A stretch of 64,000 nucleotides of DNA from NCBI GenBank assembly GCA_949987705.1, contig OX465282.1, positions 8,296,501 through 8,360,500 of the forward strand, given 5' to 3'. Shown one piece after another: positions 54,890 through 64,000 of the stretch. The DNA comes from Thereva unica (Eukaryota > Arthropoda > Insecta > Diptera > Therevidae). Positions within the stretch are counted from its first letter, which is position 1; every line of letters begins with the position of its first letter. Below the pieces are notes generated by a model. It ran no database searches. It was not told where the DNA came from and saw nothing but the letters and a program-made list of their open reading frames with translations. The position numbers and the translations under genes were made by a program.

Positions 54890-55015
54890 CAATATTCAAG
54901 AGTACAAACGCAAGGCTCACTGCCTCCTCCTCATGCATGCTCCAGGCTACCCTTAATCTATCATATCCTTTTCTATTTTCGAGCTAAGCTTTCTACTAGA
55001 CATTGCACCATGAAC
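54890..55015 (+). repeat. Dispersed repeat family B, copy 2
   Basis: Same orientation and order of landmarks as 1554-1670, ending CTACTAGACATTGCACCATGA. Confidence 0.6.
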
Positions 55016-55024
55016 TAAACTTCA

Positions 55025-55070
55025 TAGATGCAAATGGTGCACTAGCACCGGGCGCAATTGAACAGGGGCG
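55025..55070 (-). repeat. hAT-like end, copy 3 (inverted relative to 33410-33460)
   Basis: GATGCAAATGGTGCACTAGC then ACCGGGCGCAATTG matches the reverse complement of 33410-33450. A separate CAGGGGCGCAAG follows directly. Confidence 0.45.
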
Positions 55071-55114
55071 CAAGCTCAGAGTTTAAAAAATAATTGAAAC
55101 TTCGAAAAAACAAA

Positions 55115-55560
55115 ATCCCGTGACTTCATTTTCATCAATTCATGTCAGGCATGGTAGAATGGTTGGTGAAAGCGCAGTAATATGTTTCTTGAAGCAATTA
55201 TTAAAGCGAATTCTGGGGAAGAGGTGTTTAGACTTTGAGGAGATGCAAACCATTTTGTGTGAGTGTGCAGCTGTTCTTAATGTGCAACCGCTGATATACA
55301 TGTCGAAGATTCTGCTTACTTAACGCGACATACGCCTGATATGTTTTTGAAAGTGATTGAGGAAGTTGGCGTGGCTGATTTTGATGCTGCAGAAGGCGGT
55401 ATACATAAATCGCAGAGCGAAATATAAAAAGTAGTTAAGACGAACACTTAAGCAACACTTTCAAATGGTACATTAGGGGTAATTATATGTTAAATAAAAT
55501 GAAGATTCGAAGCAGGTGATTTTAACTGGAAAATGAGAATGTAAAAAGGTTAGAGGAAAA
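55115..55560 (+). pseudogene. BEL/Pao integrase C-terminal relic
   Basis: The plus strand reads GRMVGESAVICFLKQLLKRILGKRCLDFEEMQTILCECAAVLN, matching ERMVG..K..LK..LG+..L.FEEL.TVL.E.E..LNSRPL of BEL/Pao integrase, then YMSKI, with LTPLTPxMFL degraded to TYA-like sequence, then EEVGVADFDAAE in another frame. RRAKYKK and the LR..F..EYL region follow. The catalytic core (D, D) lies outside. Frameshifts are present. A separate BEL copy from 39546-41205, opposite in strand. Confidence 0.78.
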
Positions 55561-55564
55561 GTTT

Positions 55565-57540
55565 AGTAATTGTTACCAGGAAGATGATCAATATTACTTC
55601 GTTTGCTATAACTATAACACAACATGTTTCCACTTTGTACTATAAGAAAACATCAAACACCTTGTAGTACCTAAATAGTCGTTATGCATCCTGCTACTTT
55701 GGTAATTCGCAAGTGTTTCTCCAAAGTGATTATAGCCAATCAAATGTGCCACTTTATATACTAAGGACACTCGAAAAAAAATTAATATCATAATTAACAA
55801 TTTTTTCAAAACAAGTCTCCTTCAGCCTCTCCTGCTTAATTAGCATTTAAAAATTTACATGTATGTGTCCGAATAAGAATGTCTCCAGGGTAAATATAGT
55901 AATTTTTAACGATCTCGTGAATTAATCGCAATTAATTTCTGATTAAGAAGCATTTTTTTGGCCGCATCAGCCATTAATTTTCGTACCTGTTCATAATTTG
56001 GTCGCTTAAAACAGATCATAACATTCCCCATGTGTTTGGAGAAACGTTCGGTCAATTAAAGGCGGTCACATAAATTTTTATGAGATCATTGTGCACCAAA
56101 AAAAATTACCAGTCTCTGTGGAGTGGCAAGGATAATATACATAAAGAGAGATGCCTTTTTTCGTTTAAAGTTATATTCATAATTATTATTTTTTCTTATT
56201 TTGTGGTTATGCCGACAAGCAAGGTTGAACTGGAGAAATCACTCGAACGATGATTTGTTGCTGCTGATAAGGGCTCAATTTGGCCAAGGTATTAAGTTAG
56301 TTGTTTCATGCCTCCTTAATGATTATGACGATGGGATGGTCCATCTTTCCCAAAAACCATTAACAAGTTGGACCGATTTTCGGATCTAATTTAGGCTGAC
56401 ATAAATACCAGGCCGCGTGGAATGATCGAAGGGTTCGTTCGACCGACCTCTTTGATAAGAATCAGGAACGAGCACCGATACCTTCCAAAGGGCGGGCAGG
56501 GGCCCCCGCTATAAAACAAAAAACATTTCCTGATGGGCTTAAGGAGTTCGATGATCTGCTTTTGACTTCTGATTGTTATTATATTCAAGGAAATCTCACC
56601 TGCATCAGGTAGCGCCCATATGGCCTTGTGTATTTTGGTTGGTCCGGCAAGACTCGGTTTCAGGGTTCATACCCTACTGCGACGACCGCACAAGATGATC
56701 GGGTGCCATTAATCTTTAGGAGGAATACTTTTAATAGGTTATACCTTTTTGACAGAAATTTCGTTTTTGTGTTATTTATGGGGCAGATGCTCTCAATATT
56801 TTTATAATTAATTTTTTTGCTGCTGAGGATATTGGAGCAGAAAATGTGTATATGTCGATTTAATAAATTAATACTTGAAAAGTTTTCAAAAAAGGGTACA
56901 TGTCCGGAATACACGGGAAAGGTGAATCTTGTGCACATGTTTATGTTATATAAGAACAGATAGTATCTGTATAGATATTTTATTTTTTTTTTTGAATTCA
57001 TGAATAATAAAAATTTGAATAAGCAGGTTTTTACTCTAGGCAGGGCGTTTTGAGCTAGACATTATCAAAACAAATCGCCCGTTTGCAATAATGCAATTAA
57101 TAGATAGTGTAATGTGATTGATGGGGTACTACAAAGAAAAATACTTTGAAAAATGTCTATGAAAATTTCACCCAGTTTGGTTATTCAGTTATTGTTTGAC
57201 AATCGCTTGTTACGAACAACAGCGATACCATCGAAAATGGAACTGGACGACTGTCGAATCCCGGTTGGAAAGATAGCAGTGCCCATACGCCAGGGTTACC
57301 AGCTCGTAAAATTGTTTACTCCTAAAGACAGGTCGAAATACCCTAAAATCATTAAAGAAAGAAGTGTATATGTATCAAGGGTAGTCTCACTTTACCAATA
57401 CCGATGGATCGTAGCTATTGTGATAATGATAACTTGATAACTAAATTAATAATAAATTTTTCTTTAACCCAAAATAATAAAAGTTCTTTTGAATATTTTG
57501 ATTTTTGGCCAACTTGATTTAAAAAATTGTTGCACCCATT
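55565..57540. other. Non-coding stretch with unassigned open frames
   Basis: 56400-56690 is a GC-richer block, unassigned. A plus-strand 94-codon frame at 57153-57437 (PSKMELDDCRIPVGKIAVP) and a minus-strand 113-codon frame at 56660-57001 show no known domain. The rest is AT-rich. Confidence 0.35.
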
Positions 57541-57547
57541 ACCTAGG

Positions 57548-58218
57548 CCAGGGGTGACGAACTTTTTCCAGAATGCGTGCCAAAAAAATACAATGCTGAT
57601 GTGTTAAGGTATTTGTAATATTAAAATATTGAATAAGGGTTCAGCGGTGTGTTTTGTGAATGAGAGGAGATTTAAAGGAGGAAGGAATACTGTATTATTA
57701 TCAAGTGAGGTTATGCGGGTGACGGATTGTTTGTTTAAGCGCCCCACTTCTCTGGAAGCAATAACGTAGTTCCATTACAGCTTAAGTGCTCGAAAGCTTG
57801 AAAATCTAAAGAGCTCGAGCTCTGCCTAGTTGAAGCGACATATTTTCTTGAAATGAGCAACTGATTGACTACGACTAAAGAATTTCGAGCACTCAAACTT
57901 TCAAGCCTGGTTTCCATGACAAACACTCGATCCGATCAAAAAAATTAGGATGAGAAAAATGCAAAAAAGGTAAATTTTCTTAAGGCAAGGAAATGGAAAT
58001 ATCGAAAAAGCTCCTGAAGCTCCACTCAAGTTTCTGCTGTTTACAGAGAGTACACAATTACCTAAAAAACAAGCGTAATTACGTTGCTTAACTATAAGTG
58101 GTATAGATGTTATTAACGTTTTAGTAGTACAAAAACAGTAAAATAAAAGGTGGTGTGCCAGGCACTTAGCACAATTTTCCGGAAATTGCATATCCTAAAC
58201 TTGTTCGGCCTTTCTGCC
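57548..58218. mobile_element. Possible hAT-type non-autonomous element
   Basis: The left end CAGGGGTGACGAACTTTTTC and the right end, reverse-complemented, CAGAAAGGCCGAACAAGTTT share CAG..... CGAAC and a T-rich block. GTGCCA words follow on both sides, as in many hAT relics. The flanks CCTAGGC and CCCAGGC are similar but not a clean 8-bp duplication. No transposase motif inside; minus frames at 57735-57926 and 57901-58191 are unassigned. Confidence 0.45.
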
Positions 58219-58664
58219 CAGGCACACCGAGATTATTTTTATGGTCGCCGCCGTGAGTATTACCATTTCAAAAACGTTTCATCCTGAGAGTCAATAAGAC
58301 ACGTTTTTTCAGCCAGCTCTCGCTCTATTACAATCCCCCCAAAATTACCACTAAAAATTTGAAGCGCCTGAAAATAACCCATTCGGCATTTTTCCCTTAA
58401 ATTTGGACAAAAACCGAGCGTTGTCGTTAGTGCAAAATCACTTTGTCTTATTTCGTTCGAATTGTGACTGTATTTGCTCAATGCTCGTTTCCACCGCATT
58501 AGTTGTGTTCGGTAGCGATCTCTTGTGATGGTTTCACCAGGTTGCAGCAGCTCATACTATAAAACTTCGAGCTGATCCCTCCAAATGCAATCGAGGTGCT
58601 TCGCGACATGGACATCTGTCGTTCCGCATATATGTACATATATAGCATTCCTTTAATTCTTTAT

Positions 58665-59070
58665 GTGACTTAGGGGGAAACAGTTGCCCTCCAGCAGACT
58701 GTGTTTTGTGCGACAGCTCTCAGCTCTGACCAGGATCTCCTAGTTGTTCCAGCCTCTGCTAATAGGGTTCCCCTCCAAGTTTTTCTAGATCTTCCGACTC
58801 GACAGGATCCTTGCGGATTCCAGTCAAGGGCCTGTTTGGCTAGATTTTCGTTTTCGCGTCGCAAGGTGTGGCCAACCTAATTCCTTTTCCTTCGCCTGAT
58901 ATGGTCGTTTATCCTTTCTTGGCCGGCACGGCGCCATAGCTCTTCATTTGAAATTCTATCTTGCCACCGGATTTTTAGGATACGTCGTAGGCATCTCTTG
59001 ATGAAAACTTATAGACCTGTGATGAGTTGGGTGACTTTTCAAGTTTCACAGTCGTACAACCCTGCAAAAC
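58665..59070 (-). pseudogene. RTE-type LINE C-terminal relic
   Basis: Minus strand in order: RISNEELWRRAGQERINDHI, VGHTLRRENENLAKQALDWNPQG, then RKTWRGTLLAEAGTTRRSWSEL and AVAQNTVCWRATVSP. This is the end of the GH.LR.......QALDWNPQG.R..GRP..TWRR....E....G..W.E....A.DR..WR class of RT C-termini common in arthropods. The last part is an open frame (58670-58864). No RT core and no clear tail remain. Confidence 0.85.
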
Positions 59071-59074
59071 CTTT

Positions 59075-60230
59075 ATATAGAGTGATGGATTTATAAAGGG
59101 GAGTTTACATTCCAATATCAAAGTGAAAATTCAAATCTGAGCTCTTTTATCGCATAAAAGATAGTACGGCTCTACCTCTGTTTCACCAAAGTGCAACAGA
59201 AAACGGCAGCCTCAAAGTAGAGTTCTACTCTGCTTAACGAATGCGTAGACCGAAAAAAGCTATTAATTTCGTTAAATTTCAGTATTCTAACGCCTATTAG
59301 ATGCAACTTTCGCGTTTTTTTGTATGTATTTTTTTTTTAAGTTTTTGCACATTTACTTTGTTTTCGACAGTTCGAAAAGTCCGTTTTGTTATTTCAAAAA
59401 CGAAACATGAAAATGTGTGAAGCTAATACAATTGTCTCTTTTTTACTACACATTAATTTAACATAACTATCTAAAAGGCTTTGGAGCTCATCAAATTGTT
59501 TCCTCTGCGTACGTGTTAAAACTTTTATGTTTGATAGTTGTAAACAGTTTCGAGCTTTCGACGAAACTTTGCGCTTGTATTTTGTACAGGGCCACTTTGT
59601 GCTTGCGATGTAAACTGTCCTTGATTATGCAAAAGTGAAAATTTTTAAATTAAAAGTAAGTAAGTAAAATTTTTACCTCTATAGATTCCTTAAATTTCTA
59701 TTCCACACATTATGTATGTATGTTTTGTTTGTTGGTAACTGCCAAATTTTCATAGAAAAAAGTTTCTCAGTATTCCATGCAAAAATAGGAAAATCTTCAT
59801 TTATTGAGTGGATTTATAAATTTTCAACAGAGTGTATGTACATCAAGAGGAAATTCAGACTTACAATAAAAGTTAGCTCGCGTGATTCGTACGTGCCCGG
59901 GGCACATGGATGCAGGTGGGTGGTGAAACTGAAGGCACCACAAAGAATCCTTCAGCGTTTCGTTCAAAAGGTTGCATCCCTGCCAACTCAGGAATAGAGA
60001 TTAGAACTTAGAGGAACGCTCTAACAGGTACGGTATATACCGGCAAAAGTAAATCGAATTATTTTGAATTAAAATATAAAATCCTGGATCACGAAGTAGT
60101 AAACATTTTTTTTTTTTTCAATACAAGGTTATTTCCTGGTCCAGAGTTCAATGGTTCGACCAATTTTGTGCGTCGAAAATATGTAATTCGCTTCAGTGGT
60201 TTTTATTTTTCGTGTGTGTATTAAAACAAT
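59075..60230. other. Non-coding stretch with one unassigned open frame
   Basis: A plus-strand 93-codon frame (59716-59997) encodes a basic product ending RILQRFVQKVASLPTQE with no known domain. A GTAAGTAAGTAAA run lies at about 59654. No transposon signal. Confidence 0.35.
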
Positions 60231-60233
60231 AAA

Positions 60234-60431
60234 ATGGATTATAACTTACCTAGATTAATTTTGCTTAAACAAAAACCTACAAGAATCTGCAGAAAAGCCC
60301 ACATCTTTAAAATTGGCATTACTAACATTGTTACACTATTTATTCTCTTACTATTATGTATCACTTTTCTGCTTCCTATCCAGACAACAATTATAGTTTC
60401 AATTCGTTCAAAACAAGTGCAGCATCCTTGA
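60234..60431 (+). CDS. Unassigned small open frame with a membrane segment (doubtful)
   Basis: 65 codons: a basic N-terminal part (about 25 residues, Lys/Arg-rich) and then a strongly hydrophobic stretch, about residues 29-52 (VTLFILLLLCITFLLPI), as in a signal anchor. The context suggests no operon or element. Downstream frames at 60448-60747 and 60755-60949 lie on the same strand and may be related by frameshift or splicing. Unrecognised. Confidence 0.25.
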   Translation: MDYNLPRLILLKQKPTRICRKAHIFKIGITNIVTLFILLLLCITFLLPIQTTIIVSIRSKQVQHP

Positions 60432-60447
60432 CCTACCTTGGCTAAGA

Positions 60448-60747
60448 ATGTGGGACTCGATAAATTCCATTCCAATCTGCCATCGAACAAGAACAATAAT
60501 TGCCCACCACAATAACGAAATAATTCATACTATTATCCAGCAATTGAATAGAATTCTTATACCGAAAATTCTACATAAGCTATGTCTCGCGGTAGTTGGA
60601 GAATGGAATCAGAAGATGATGCAAGACCAACGTCTTTCGCCAGTGCGAAACAATGTTCTGCTTCAGATGGATGAGGCTACAGCCGTGGTGCATGAAATCA
60701 ATGACACAATAAGATCCACCTTGTTGCATAAGAACAAACGTCCTTAA
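60448..60747 (+). CDS. Unassigned open frame, 99 codons (doubtful)
   Basis: Mixed hydrophilic product, no domain recognised. It follows the hydrophobic frame at 60234 on the same strand, 17 bases after its stop. It ends just before TTAACCTTTCCGTGCACAG, which could be a splice acceptor. Confidence 0.2.
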   Translation: MWDSINSIPICHRTRTIIAHHNNEIIHTIIQQLNRILIPKILHKLCLAVVGEWNQKMMQDQRLSPVRNNVLLQMDEATAVVHEINDTIRSTLLHKNKRP

Positions 60748-60754
60748 CCTTTCC

Positions 60755-60949
60755 GTGCACAGTCAGAGAACTATGTGTATGTATGTATATATAGGAGTTT
60801 ATCCGCAGCCCGAAGAAAACAATCAGAGATTCACAGTGATTCTCTCAGTGGCCTTCTTTATCAGTTGGTGGTTCACTTTAAGATTTTCCGCTCTGTTCGG
60901 AATCATCAGAATTATCCAAAACGGGCGGCCACTATGGCTGCTAGTATAG
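60755..60949 (+). CDS. Unassigned small open frame with a hydrophobic core (doubtful)
   Basis: 64 codons. After VYPQPEENNQRF comes a hydrophobic region with paired Trp (SVAFFISWWFTLRFSALFGI), a likely membrane segment, ending with a stop after PLWLLV. It starts close after CCTTTCCGTGCACAG, a reasonable splice-acceptor look-alike, so it might be a terminal host exon. Unrecognised. Confidence 0.25.
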   Translation: MHSQRTMCMYVYIGVYPQPEENNQRFTVILSVAFFISWWFTLRFSALFGIIRIIQNGRPLWLLV

Positions 60950-60954
60950 AGTAG

Positions 60955-62280
60955 CTTCGTGGTGTTCTATGGTTCTGACATTGAGAAAAAAAATGGCATT
61001 AATAAAAATAATAATAAAAAAAAATCTGCGAAACTAGAATGATTGCATGGCAAATGGCACGAACGAAAGGGAACGTGGCCGTGGGTGTGAGAATCAGAAC
61101 AATGTAATCACCTTAGAGGAAATTATTAACGGGCTTTGTTCGTTCTATTCTTGCCAGAACTCAGGTAGGTAAGCACCTTTACAATGAATGAATGAATGAA
61201 TAGTTTCCTCCGTACGCTCGCAAGAAATTATTATGCACCATTTTTATTGAAATCTGTTTATACAACGAGAGGTAATTAGGGTTTTCAAACTTGAATTAAC
61301 CAGACACAAAAAACAACCGCCATAAATGAGAATATACTTTTTTCACAGAGCCGAATAAGAAAAAAAAAACAATTTTCCAAAAGTTCAGAGATTAAAGTCA
61401 AAAGCATGTTTTGCAGTTTGTTATAACATTCAGAATCTCATGGTCAACAAAACACTCCCAAAAACCAAATAAATCAGATTTATGCCCGCGCTGAGTGATA
61501 TACCACCTGAAATATTTCACACGTATGCTGTAATCGATTCATCTATAAATTGTCTTCAGGTCTTCGTGTTTTGTGCCGCCTTTTATAGGAGATCTGTTTG
61601 CTTGGATAATTAGGTAACCAGAAGAAGATAGCCGGGGCATGTGTGTAAACAGAGCTTGAGAGGATGAATGGCTGTGTTTGTTATTGGCAGCTCTCTTCAT
61701 TATTTAGTATTTTTGTTGGCATTAATATTTTGATAAAAATGTTAATTTTCATGTTTTTATTTTTTACCTTTTGCTTTTGGTCACCCTCGTAAATTTCTGA
61801 AATGAACATCTTTAAAATGGAGATAAACGATAAAACTAAATATGGTATGAGATGTAAGCCTACGTAGTACTTGTCACCGTTGTATTACATATATCATTAT
61901 TATACAAAAGAATAGTTTATGGTGGTGTATATAATTCATAAAAAAAAGTTTTTTTGAGCAATCTTCGAGATCAAAACTCAAGGATAACCTATTTTTTTTA
62001 CAGACCAAATGGCGTGTTGGGATTTTTATGCAATATCTAGTTTGAGTCGATATAACACGGAAGTTGAAATAGTTTGTCCTTATATGGTGTTGTGCGTAAA
62101 TCGAAAAATATGGTTAATATTTAATGTGATGTAAAACAAATATTTCACACTACTCGTTAGATTTGTTATAACGGGTGATCTATTTAGAGGTATTTTTTAG
62201 CAGGACAGATTACGTGTCAGTTGTGTCATGCTGTGGTGGTGTTTTTTCAGTGTTGTTTGACGTTTCATCATGGATTGACC
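60955..62280. other. Non-coding stretch, no gene recognised
   Basis: Mostly unique AT-rich DNA. A short (GAAT)n run lies at 61184-61200. No repeat boundaries or domains. Confidence 0.4.
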
Positions 62281-62282
62281 TA

Positions 62283-62425
62283 AGGCCGGGACACACATTT
62301 CCGCACCGCATCCGCACCGTGTCCGGGCAAAACCAAAACTCAAGTAAAATTGTACTTGTTTACTTCCACTCCTCTCCTTACACGGTGCGGATGCGGCGCG
62401 GACGCGGTGTGGATATGTGTGTTAT
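62283..62425. repeat. GC-rich MITE with GGGACACACAT ends
   Basis: GGACACACATTTCCGCACCG on the left pairs with the sequence ending CGGTGTGGATATGTGTGT. CGCATCCGCACCGTGT pairs with ACACGGTGCGGATGCG in the inner part. About 40-bp inverted ends surround about 50 bp. The last bases of the right end (expected CCCGGCCTTA) are missing or replaced by TATTATTA. Confidence 0.8.
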
Positions 62426-62514
62426 TATTATTCAGGAGAACAATGCGATCCATTATTTTGTTCAGCGATGTAGCCCATTTATAGCTTTGTTCAATATCTA
62501 AACGAGGGAATCCA

Positions 62515-62600
62515 ATCCCGCATTAAAATCTAAATCCCGCGGGATCGAGGACAAAAATCCTGCGGATCCGCGGGATTTGCGGGACTGAAAAAAAAAAAAA
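62515..62600. repeat. Cluster of CCCGCGGGAT palindromic words followed by an A run
   Basis: AATCCCGC, ATCCCGCGGGATC, ATCCTGCGGATCCGCGGGAT and TTGCGGGAC lie within 70 bases, then A16 at 62587. It resembles the GC palindromic ends of some DNA elements but has no partner. Confidence 0.5.
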
Positions 62601-62604
62601 AAAA

Positions 62605-63190
62605 TTTTGTAGAGTAACTTAACATGTACTGTGTTTCCATGAACTGGAGTAGAGTATTCGTTGAATTTACAGAAAGCTTTACTCGATGACCTTACTCTGT
62701 GTTGATGTGACAGATAAATAATTTTACATCGGGTCTACGTTGATATATGTGCAGTAAACACACTTAAACAAACCCATAAGCAAACCCCGGTTCGAGCCGA
62801 CGTGCTTCTTCGGTTTTTTTTTGGATTTAACGAAACTTTACCCAACCCCGCTTCCATTGGTGCTTACTCTGAGTTAACTCAGGATGAACCCTACTTGGAA
62901 ACTCAGTAATTGATCAAGCTTGAATATACACACACTGTATAGCTCACTGGTATGAGCTGGACTGTTATGTGTACTGGATGATTAGGACTGCACAACCTAA
63001 TCGATTTAGTAGCAGTTTTTATGTTGGTTAAAGAAAACACTTTGAGTTGCTGTTGGTTCTCAACTGAATTTTTAATTTTCCAGAGCTTAATTTATATGTT
63101 AACATTTGTGCAACATAATCATTTTTTTTTATATTATTAATTAGAGCAACATTAATCAATAAGTTATTGACTCGGTGATCGTAATTATAT
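62605..63190. other. Non-coding stretch downstream of the env-like frame
   Basis: If the env-like frame belongs to an LTR element on the minus strand, the polypurine tract and 3' LTR should lie here or beyond. I could not fix an LTR without its partner. A minus-strand 77-codon frame (63028-63261) overlaps the end of the env-like frame. Confidence 0.35.
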
Positions 63191-63194
63191 TTTA

Positions 63195-63998
63195 TTATTG
63201 AGTCATCAACATGAATGACTCGGACGCGTGTGGCATACTTATCGTTTTGTTTGCTGTGCAAACATTTTGCCCAGCCGAGGTCGTGGATCGCGGGGCTGGG
63301 TTAGGTCCCAGATGTTCTGTCGATTGTTGTATGCCGGATGAGCTGTGAATACTCTCTGGTAGATCGCCAGTGGTTACATGGTGTTGTTTCAGACTCCAAC
63401 GGGTCGGTCGACATTTCCATATACCTGCGATGATCGCTATGGTGAGTAGGACAGATCCTGCTGTTGTGGCGGTATGGTGTCCAATAGTTTTCCATGTTGA
63501 TGACTGAACTTGTAAGCCAGTTGGATCGTGGATGATGCTGCTGAATGTGTCGGATGTTTTTAGTATCGGGTCTAACATTACTGGTTTGCTATCTATCCCG
63601 GTAGGGTTGAATATCCCAGTTATGTTGAAATTCATTGGCTTTAGAAATGTTGATTGAATAATGACTTTGTTACGAACTTCAGAGAAAAGTATATTCTTCG
63701 TTGTTTCAATCACACAGTCCTGAGTTGTCTGCAGAATTCCGACGCCATGCAGAGTAACATCTTCCCGTTGTCCGTTACATTTAATTGCGGCCGTTGTTGG
63801 TGGATCTGCGATAAATAACCAGGTGTTCGCCAAAAAAAGATGTTTCCATATGACGGAGTGGATTTTCAGTTGCTTTAATGGGCACTCTTGCCTATTGTGT
63901 CGTTGGTATATTTCATCGATGATACAATTTGGATTTTTCACTAAGTCACTAACAACTGCGGGTGTGCACAATTTGGAGTATTTTTCTAAAGATACGCA
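63195..63998 (-). CDS. env: Retrovirus-like Env C-terminal part, open at the window edge
   Basis: The minus-strand frame is open from the window end to a stop at 63195, so the true start lies outside. Counted from 63971 there are 258 residues: Cys at about 16, 30, 65 and 86 spaced as in insect errantivirus-type Env ectodomains, WKHLFLANTWLF in the W..L..N.W block, LHGVGIL before CVIETT, a single membrane segment at about 167-185 (AGSVLLTIAIIAGIW) and a cytoplasmic tail of some 70 residues. As the surface protein of an endogenous retrovirus-like element it would act at the membrane. The order suits Gypsy-type or related Env of insects, but the class is inferred. No frame break is seen in the visible part. 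Confidence 0.72.
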   Translation of the reverse strand, partial: CVSLEKYSKLCTPAVVSDLVKNPNCIIDEIYQRHNRQECPLKQLKIHSVIWKHLFLANTWLFIADPPTTAAIKCNGQREDVTLHGVGILQTTQDCVIETTKNILFSEVRNKVIIQSTFLKPMNFNITGIFNPTGIDSKPVMLDPILKTSDTFSSIIHDPTGLQVQSSTWKTIGHHTATTAGSVLLTIAIIAGIWKCRPTRWSLKQHHVTTGDLPESIHSSSGIQQSTEHLGPNPAPRSTTSAGQNVCTANKTISMPHASESFMLMTQ

Positions 63999-64000
63999 AT

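Noticed and set aside
1..64000. CRISPR arrays, bacterial operons, ribosome binding sites, prophage
   Set aside because: No such structure; composition, element types and repeat content are those of an animal genome.

Overview
The window is AT-rich animal DNA with long unique or decayed stretches, a 200-base assembly gap (23074-23273) and no host gene that I can name with confidence. Ty3/Gypsy, BEL/Pao and Copia retrotransposons, Jockey- and RTE-type LINEs, a retrovirus-like env, and Tc1, mariner, hAT and TTAA-type DNA transposons together point to an arthropod, most likely an insect. Diptera is possible (frequent ATGTATGTA runs), but this is inference. Almost every recognisable protein signal comes from a transposable element, and nearly all are broken.

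Layout. 1-6170: a hairpin cut by the window edge, a Copia integrase relic on the minus strand, a small Jockey reverse transcriptase (RT) piece, then non-coding sequence. 6175-11900: Jockey-type LINE relics, one split by a 1635-bp hAT element with a perfect 8-bp target duplication, plus a mariner-like transposase relic. 13640-15600: a LINE RT relic split by a nearly intact Tc1-like element (13843-15384) whose transposase has DD38E spacing and one in-frame stop. 18370-23720: LINE fragments, a tRNA-derived SINE containing a second small retroposon, a Gypsy integrase tail and an ORF1-like relic over the gap. 24200-26640: a tandem array of about 268-bp units rich in YY1/Pho-like ATGGC cores, followed by a long hairpin. 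27140-30502: a dispersed repeat, a foldback-like element and a TTAA-flanked element. 33700-35325: RTE and Gypsy pieces back to back. 38560-41205: Gypsy RT-RNase H joined to a long BEL/Pao pol relic. 44321-45150: a foldback-like element carrying a DDE transposase tail. 46489-49290: Jockey and RTE relics facing each other. 51975-55560: a Gypsy RT piece, a mariner with 186-bp terminal inverted repeats and a deleted catalytic domain, a TTTACACG-type MITE and a BEL integrase tail. 58665-59070: an RTE tail. 63195 to the window end: an env-like ORF still open at the edge.

The genes do not form a pathway. They record successive insertions: nested elements with target duplications give a relative order (Tc1 into LINE, hAT into Jockey, a small retroposon into a SINE). 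Several LINE tails share a (GAA)n 3' end, which suggests one RTE-type machinery that may also have moved short passengers. The youngest-looking elements are the DD38E Tc1-like copy and the mariner deletion derivative.
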